From positions 1 to 5,262 of the forward strand of contig JABSQC010000001.1 in NCBI GenBank assembly GCA_013214845.1: a DNA stretch of 5,262 nt, given 5' to 3'. The first letter of the stretch is position 1. Every line of letters starts with the position of its first letter. The stretch comes from Mycoplasmataceae bacterium. Lineage in GTDB: Bacteria > Bacillota_I > Bacilli_A > Mycoplasmatales > Hepatoplasmataceae. The notes beneath the pieces are model-generated. The model had not been told where the DNA came from. It saw nothing but the letters and a program-made list of their open reading frames with translations, and did not search any database. Positions 1 to 5,262 of the stretch are shown here, piece by piece. The translations under genes were made by a program, and so were the position numbers.

Positions 1-3000
1 AAATAATTCTTTATAATAAAAAGAATGAAAAAGAAATCATCGTAAGCGATGCGGGTACAGGACCAACGATGCCTAGTGATTCTGGGACATTTCCAACTGT
101 TCCAGTCTATTGGATAGACAATCAATATTTCTTATATGCAGACTACCGTAAAACGGGTATTCAAACGGATTCATTAGCTTTTTTACCATCGGGAAAACCT
201 TTTGTGATAAAAAGGATAAAAATAAGAAAAAAAACCAAAAGAAAACTACGTTTGGAAAAATGATCTGTAATGTCTTGCAGAAACTTGTATAAAAATATTG
301 AATTTTTAATACTACTTGCACTTCTTGATGCTCCTGTGATAACTGTTAATTATCAAGAATCAATACTCTTAATATTAAAAATGATTAATCCTCAATATAA
401 CGATAATAATTACTTATCTCTTTATGGAAATTTAAAGGATAAAAATAATAAAATTTTTAATATATTTGAAAGCAGAGGTGATTTTAAGAAAATATTGAAA
501 GTATTTAAAAATAACTTAAAGGATAAAAAAGGTTTTCTACTTAATAAGACTTTAATAGCCTTTGGTTTTAATTATGATAATGATTCTCTTTTTAAGGCTA
601 TAAATGAATGACTTAATCCAAATGCAATATACTGATATGAAATATTTGACAACACTTTCTTAGGAAGAAAATTTTTACCTAGATTTAATTCTAAAGATTC
701 ATTTGAGGATTTTTCAACTATAGAGAATAGCAAACTTATATCTCTTAATAAATTTGCAGGAATGACCTCATCAAATGAAGGAATAAAAAAACTTAATAAT
801 TCAATCTTTTATACATCACTAAATTTAATGATTTTATCAACTGTATTCTCTAATATGAATGAGTATAACAATAGTCACTCATATTTAGATAATATTCTGG
901 TAATAAATAATTCAATTGAAGAAAAATTTCCATATACAATAACTGAGATTTACTTAAGATATATAAAGAAATCAAATTTATCTTATTGAAAAGGATTTTA
1001 TTCTAAGTATTTCCCACAATTAATGATTGACTATGAAGGTTATATGGTTTGAAAAGAATCATTTTTAGAAAACCATGAGCATTTAAATGAAAAGGTCATA
1101 AACAAGTCATTGATTAATATTAATGAAACATTTTTTGCAGACAATACAGACGTATTAAAATCAATACTTAGAACTGATTCTTCTTGAGAAAAATACGGAA
1201 GTAAATTTTGATTTAATTTATTTAAAAATAATAAGTTTAGCGAAGACTTTTATGATAATTTAATTTCTAATGACGGAGACTATAAAAATAAAATATTGAG
1301 AAATATAGTTCTTTGTTTATCTCAGATGAGTGAAAAAGAAATCCAGTATATACAAAAGAATAAGTCTTGAATCATAACAAAATCATCTAAATTATTTAAT
1401 TCACTATCAATAAGGCCCTCATTTAACTCAGTAGATCTATTAAAAGTAATTAATAATACTTCTAAATATAAATACACAGTAGATGAAATTATAAATATTA
1501 AAAGTAAAAGAGATTTATCTACTAGAGAATTAAGATGAGCACTTTTTGCCTCTGTAATAAAAGAAAGTTTAAAAAGTGTTGACATTAAAGAATACACAAT
1601 TATTAATTTTGAAATGATAAAAGCTATTAGTACATACTTTAGTGATGAAAAAGATTTTTCTGAATATGTTACTAAAATAGTTATTTATTATGTTGATGGA
1701 GTTTCTAAACTAGCTAACAGAAAAACATTGCAAATTCTAGATAGCCTAAATTTAAAAAACATTATAGTCGACGAATATAGAGATAAATTCAATATGTCAA
1801 CTTCTGAAATAAGTACCATTTCTTCACTATTTAGCGAATTATATAAAGCAGGTAATAAGAAAGAATTATCTAATTGATTTGAGTCATTTGAATCTAATTA
1901 CAAAGATTCACCGGTTTCTACTTATTTAATTTTAGAAGAAAATTTGGTATCTAAAAAATCTGTGAAAATTTGAGATGTAATGGTTAATTGCATTATGACT
2001 TCCTCTTCTGAGAGGCAAAAAAAGGAAAGTGTAGTATCTTACTTAGAAAGAAAAATATCAGCACAGCCAGCACTTGCTTTTATTTATTTATTTATTGGCA
2101 AAGATGAAAATTCTATTTTTACAAACGATGATAAAAAGATAGTTTCAAGTATTAATAAATTTTTTGATAAAAAATCAAGCAATAATAGCGAACAAATAAT
2201 AAGTAATCTGAGTCCAATCTTCAAGAACTTATCTTATAAGAGTATAAGAAGTATAGCAATAACTTTTGAGAACATGTTTAAATCTGAATTAACTATCCAG
2301 TATTCAGAATTTTTACTTATTGCTTTTATCAATCTTATCGAAAGATTTGTAAACAGTTCAATAGATTTTAAAGACGCAGATGCAATTATTAGAAATACAA
2401 TTAACAACAGAAAGAGCGATAGTTTAATATCACTATCTATGCGTCCAACATCGTCAATAATTAGTTCAGCAATTACACATATGGTAGACAATAAAAATGT
2501 AAGCAGAAAGTTCATTTCAGAGTACATATCTAGAAATCTAGGTCTTAGTTTTGAAACATTTCTTATTACATCGTTATCTAATAATTATGATAGCTTAAGA
2601 AACTTATATGATGTTGCAATTAAGTTAGAAAATAGTGAAGGAATCAGGAAATTAGTAGAAGTTGGAAAAAATATTAATTTAAATAGTTTTGCACTTACTA
2701 ATTCAAGTGATGGAGAAGATTCAGTTTTAGTGTATTCTTGATTTGATAGAATAACAAAATTATTTAAACCAGTTAATTTTAAATCTATAAATATAGATGA
2801 AATTGGATTTAGTTTGGAACATATTCATAATTTGGAGTTAAGTCCAGGAAGAGATAATTTTAATAAACTATACCAATCACTAATTAATAATAGATTTGTA
2901 TTTTCGGATTATGTATTTATTAATGGAAGCAATCCAGTTTCATATGAATATCTTCTATATTGGCTAAAAAATGATTCGGTATCATCATACAATAACAATT

Positions 3001-4160
3001 TTGAAGTATCATCTGTATTTGAACTTAAATTATTTCAAACAATTCTTCTTTATAGATGAGTGTCTTATTTATATCCGAATGGAGTAATTAAAGAAGAACA
3101 TTCTGTAAAATCATTATTAGAAAAATTATATTTTGATAAAGATTCAATATATGAATTATTTAAATACATTGATGAAAATATAGATATAAATAAATATGTT
3201 CAAAATAATAGCTTTTCTTCAAATGGAAAGAAAAAAGTAACTAAGGGATTTGTTACAGAAGGTGAAATTGATACTCAACTACCTAAATCAAATAATGAGC
3301 CCGTTAGAGAAACGTTGCCAAGAACTGATTATGATGAAGAATACTCAATTAATGATAATAATTCAACATTATTAGATGAAAATAATTTTAATTCTGCAAG
3401 CGCAATTCACAGTGATAATGAAACATTTAAAAATCAAGAAGACCACAATAATGTAGATACAAATAACATTGAAGATGATTCTATGAGCAATCTAAACTCT
3501 AGCAACAAAGATATACAATATAATGATGAATCAACAATAAACACAAATGAAACAAATAATTCAACATTATTTGATGACAATAATTTAAATTCTACAAACA
3601 TAGATCATAGTAGTGATGAAACATTCCCAAACCAACAAAACTACAACAATATAGATATAAATAATACTAATAATACTTCTATGAGTAAACCAACCAGTGG
3701 AAATGAAGATGATTCATATAATGATGAATCAACATTAAACACGCAAGATTCAATTAATTTAAACAATTACAATAATAATGATGAATCAACAATAAACACA
3801 AATGAAACAAATAATTCAACATTATTTGATGACAATAATTTAAATTCTACAAACATAGATCATAGTAGTGATGAAACATTCCCAAACCAACAAAACTACA
3901 ACAATATAGATATAAATAATACTAATAATACTTCTATGAGTAAACCAACCAGTGGAAATGAAGATGATTCATATAATGATGAATCAACATTAAACACGCA
4001 AGATTCAATTAATTTAAACAATTACAATAATAATAATGAAGAAGTCATAAATAATAATGATGTAATTAATAATTCTAGTTCAGAATCAGAGGATTTAAAT
4101 GAACTTTTAAGAGTGCCACCAACTGATACAAATTTCAATGAACAAAACGGAGATAACTAA
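1..4160 (+). CDS. Giant protein of unknown function with Asn-rich repetitive C-terminus (5'-partial, code 4)
   Basis: I do not recognise this protein. Reading TGA as Trp gives one frame (first full codon at base 3) with no TAA or TAG until 4158-4160, 1,385 residues in the window; the true start lies to the left unless the gene begins near 270. Thirteen in-frame TGA codons (261, 609, 633, 987, 1050, 1185, 1209, 1368, 1536, 1875, 1971, 2739, 3057) and two TGG (111, 2961) encode Trp. Residues 1-67 are Gly/Pro/Thr-rich; 69-86 are strongly basic; 101-115 form a short hydrophobic run (FLILLALLDAPVITV) too weak to call a membrane helix alone. Residues of about 116-1075 are Lys/Asn/Ser/Ile/Leu-rich and probably mostly helical. 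From about 1076 the chain is acidic, Asn-rich and probably disordered, with 85-residue tandem repeats. No catalytic motif, signal peptide or ScpA-like sequence was seen. scpB follows after two bases, implying co-transcription. Continuity across 200-290 is the least certain part: composition changes there and a second frame is open to a stop at 290-292. Being coding is near certain; the function is unknown. Confidence 0.85.
3357..3554 (+). repeat. Diverged 66-residue copy of the Asn-rich repeat
   Basis: This 198-bp in-frame segment of the giant gene begins with NNSTLLDENN and aligns without gaps to the start of the next unit (NNSTLFDDNN at 3555). Shared landmarks in the same order are NNSTL, an ETF-NQ segment, a central NN-D-NN segment, SMS, and YNDEST-NT near the end. 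It differs from the later copies at many positions and lacks their extra 19 residues. It therefore looks like the older form of the unit, from which the longer 255-bp unit arose. Confidence 0.8.
3520..4034 (+). repeat. Perfect in-frame 255-bp tandem duplication in the Asn-rich tail
   Basis: Bases 3520-3774 and 3775-4029 are identical by my base-by-base reading, and identity continues five bases further (3520-3779 matches 3775-4034). The period is 255 bp, exactly 85 codons, so copy number can change without shifting the frame. One unit holds about 25 Asn, 15 Asp or Glu, one Lys and no Arg, so it is strongly acidic and probably disordered. The 15-mer AATGATGAATCAACA occurs at 3522, 3720, 3777 and 3975 (spacings 198, 57, 198), so each unit is a 198-bp core plus a 57-bp extension. 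Identity at silent sites points to recent duplication or homogenisation. An assembly error from a repeat with more copies is also possible. Confidence 0.95.
4149..4152 (+). promoter_or_regulatory. Shine-Dalgarno-like GGAG for scpB
   Basis: GGAG lies in the last codons of the giant gene, with ten bases between it and the ATG at 4163. It supports 4163 as the scpB start. Because it is translated by ribosomes finishing the upstream gene, which stops at 4158-4160, scpB is probably translationally coupled to that gene. Confidence 0.6.
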
Positions 4161-4162
4161 TA

Positions 4163-4735
4163 ATGAACATTAATGATAAATACAAAAAAATAGAATCTAT
4201 TTTATTTATAAAAGGAAGTCTACCAACAAGCACTAAGGAACTATCGTCTATTCTAGATATGAGTGTAGAAAAAATTACTCCATTTATGAATGAATATATA
4301 GAAATGTTAAATAAAGACGAAAGCAGATCATTAACTATAAAAGCATTTGATGATTCATACAAAATGGTAACAAAACCTGAAATGAAGAATGTAATTAAAG
4401 ATTTTGTAAAAATAAAATTTAATAATGATATAAAATTAACTCAACCTATGTTAGAAGTTCTTACTATAGTTGCTTATGCTCAACCTATAACAAGGGTTGA
4501 AATCGACTATATAAGAGGTGTAGAATCTAATTCTACAATTCAAAAATTAATGGCAGTAGACCTAATTGAACAAGGTGAAAGGGCACAAAAGGTAGGTTCT
4601 CCCTGATTATATAAAACAACAAAGTACTTTCTTGAGCATTTTAATAAAAAAGAGCTAAACAACTTACCTGAATTTAATGACTACATTAACAACAAGCAAT
4701 TAGAGTTTGAAATAATAGAAAATTCTAATAAGTAA
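4163..4735 (+). CDS. scpB: Segregation and condensation protein B (ScpB)
   Basis: ScpB is the winged-helix subunit that, with the kleisin ScpA, binds SMC to organise and segregate the chromosome in the cytoplasm. The product is 190 residues, close to the usual bacterial length. The N-terminal winged-helix domain covers about residues 5-85 (KYKKIESILFIKG at the start, DDSYKMVTKPE near its end). The second domain carries the family hallmark at about 92-121: LTQPMLEVLTIVAYAQPITR followed by VEIDYIRGVES. A conserved C-terminal block follows at 144-169 (VGSPWLYKTTKYFLEHF, then LNNLP), corresponding to the GR-LYGTT-FLE-FGL-LP pattern of relatives, with Lys in place of Gly before TT. Trp148 is encoded by TGA (4604-4606), so standard-code tools would truncate the protein at 147 residues and lose this block. 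The start is fixed by GGAG at 4149 and the two-base gap after the upstream stop. The gene ends in an intrinsic terminator. No scpA is visible next to it. Confidence 0.97.
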
Positions 4736-4766
4736 AAAAAATACTTAATATGCAAGTATTTTTTTT
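4734..4766 (+). terminator. Intrinsic terminator after scpB
   Basis: An 11-bp perfect stem pairs AAAAAATACTT (4736-4746) with AAGTATTTTTT (4754-4764) around the 7-base loop AATATGC. Extra A-T pairs extend it to 4734 and 4766, so the stem begins inside the scpB stop codon. The eight-T run (4759-4766) serves as stem arm and U-tract at once. The A-run opposite makes the hairpin nearly symmetrical, so it might also act on any antisense transcript. The stem is AT-rich, which is usual in Mollicutes. Confidence 0.85.
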
Positions 4767-4771
4767 ATAAT
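4766..4771 (+). promoter_or_regulatory. -10 box (TATAAT) of the downstream membrane-protein gene
   Basis: A perfect TATAAT begins at the last T of the terminator and ends ten bases before the ATG at 4782. The segment 17 bases upstream (ACTTAA, 4743-4748) is a poor match to the -35 consensus and lies in the terminator stem, but Mollicutes promoters often depend mainly on the -10 box. The expected transcription start is about 4777-4782. It would restart transcription directly after the scpB terminator. Confidence 0.65.
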
Positions 4772-4781
4772 TTATTTGTTT

Positions 4782-5262
4782 ATGAATAATTTTTTTACTA
4801 TATTAATATCATTACTTTCACTTGGATTTATACTGCTTTTTGTCTTTCTTATTTTCTCAGGTGTTAAATATAGAAAAGAGAGTAAGTTAATATCTAAATC
4901 TGTATTACAAGGAATTAAAAAAACTTTTGGTTCTTTTGTACTTCTTTCTATGCTTTCTATAGTTTTAGTTGCAACTGTTGTTGGTAATCAAATTGGTATG
5001 ACTAATTTACTGGAGTCACTTAGAATGTCAGTCTATACTACTACATACCAGCATGTAGTTGTAGATTCTCCAGAAGATTATATTAGAAGCGATATTTTTT
5101 TAAGTTCTGGTAATCCGTTTCCAAATCCAACAGAGCCTGTTGATACAAGCTCATTATTAATGACAAATGCAAATGATTATTTTACATCATCACTGCAAGA
5201 TTCTAAAGATCCTGGTTATAACCCACTTGAATCATTTGAAAATCTTCTTAAAAATTATTCTG
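4782..5262 (+). CDS. Membrane protein of unknown function (3'-partial)
   Basis: I do not recognise the family. The frame is open from ATG at 4782 to the window end, giving 160 residues with no TAA, TAG or TGA. Two strongly hydrophobic segments are visible at about residues 4-28 (FFTILISLLSLGFILLFVFL and onward) and 49-68 (FGSFVLLSMLSIVLVATVVG). They are separated by a basic, Lys-rich loop (29-47, starting KYRKESK). By the positive-inside rule this loop is cytoplasmic, which places the short N-terminus and everything after residue 69 outside the cell. The outer part so far is polar and rich in Ser, Asn, Asp and Pro. There is no lipobox Cys. The start is chosen because it is the first ATG of the frame and lies just after a good -10 box; no Shine-Dalgarno is present. 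Segment 1 could be an uncleaved signal anchor. The gene is separated from scpB by a terminator and so is probably its own transcription unit. Confidence 0.85.
   Translation, partial: MNNFFTILISLLSLGFILLFVFLIFSGVKYRKESKLISKSVLQGIKKTFGSFVLLSMLSIVLVATVVGNQIGMTNLLESLRMSVYTTTYQHVVVDSPEDYIRSDIFLSSGNPFPNPTEPVDTSSLLMTNANDYFTSSLQDSKDPGYNPLESFENLLKNYS

Noticed and set aside
41..200. Structured RNA gene (tmRNA, RNase P, SRP RNA or tRNA) as an explanation for the higher GC
   Set aside because: No hallmark sequence of these RNAs was seen, and the GC excess is at codon positions 1 and 2 while position 3 stays AT-rich, as expected for protein coding.
73..321. Open frame on the - strand with an apparently hydrophobic, Phe-rich product
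   Set aside because: It lies opposite the giant gene, and its Phe runs are the complement of the Lys-rich AAA stretch at 207-260. No start signal was seen.
1322..1597. Open frame on the - strand
   Set aside because: Antisense shadow inside the continuous code 4 frame of the giant gene. The Leu/Ile-rich product reflects complemented AT-rich codons.
2234..2527. Open frame on the - strand
   Set aside because: Antisense shadow of the giant gene; no start signal or recognisable sequence.
69..3059. Series of separate short + strand genes (for example from 69, 270, 762, 1614, 1980 and 2814)
   Set aside because: All share one frame and are interrupted only by TGA. The in-frame TGA in scpB shows that TGA encodes Trp here, so they are parts of one gene.
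3519..3524. TATAAT matches inside the Asn-rich repeat as internal promoters for scpB
   Set aside because: They arise from Tyr-Asn codons in an AT-rich repeat, lie hundreds of bases from scpB, and have no -35 element.
3357..4034. CRISPR array
   Set aside because: The repeats are long, directly adjacent, in frame and protein coding, with no spacers.
4135..4362. Open frame on the - strand
   Set aside because: It overlaps the end of the giant gene and the well-supported scpB start.

Overview
The window reads as AT-rich Mollicutes chromosome (Mycoplasma sensu lato, possibly Ureaplasma) that uses genetic code 4, with UGA read as tryptophan. With TGA as a stop, the + strand breaks into many short open frames. 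All those upstream of position 4160 lie in one frame and are separated only by TGA, never by TAA or TAG. Read as Trp, they join into one open frame of about 1,385 codons running off the left edge. In-frame Trp codons total 14 TGA and 2 TGG. A TGA also falls at the expected place inside a clearly recognisable ScpB protein, which confirms the code independently. I cannot name the species.

Layout, all on the + strand: (1) about 1-4160, the 3' part of a giant gene of unknown function. It has a Gly/Pro-rich, higher-GC segment at the left edge, a very basic stretch, about 1,000 residues of Lys/Asn/Ser/Ile/Leu-rich sequence with no domain I recognise, and an acidic, Asn-rich, probably disordered tail. 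The tail carries a perfect in-frame 255-bp tandem duplication (85 residues per copy) preceded by an older, diverged 66-residue copy. (2) 4163-4735, scpB, two bases after the giant gene and with a Shine-Dalgarno-like GGAG, so probably co-transcribed and translationally coupled. (3) 4734-4781, a compact intergenic switch: an intrinsic terminator whose stem starts at the scpB stop codon, with a TATAAT -10 box beginning in its T-run. (4) 4782 to the right edge, the 5' part of a gene for a membrane protein with two N-terminal membrane segments. It has no Shine-Dalgarno and a start codon so close to the -10 box that its mRNA is probably leaderless or nearly so.

Only scpB has a confident function: it is the kleisin-associated subunit of the SMC-ScpAB chromosome organisation complex. 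Its usual partner scpA is not beside it; the giant protein sits where scpA often lies. Whether the giant protein relates to ScpB or merely shares its transcript cannot be decided here. The best leads are the giant protein itself, its recently duplicated Asn-rich repeat, and the compositional and possible frame discontinuity near its left end (about 200-290).
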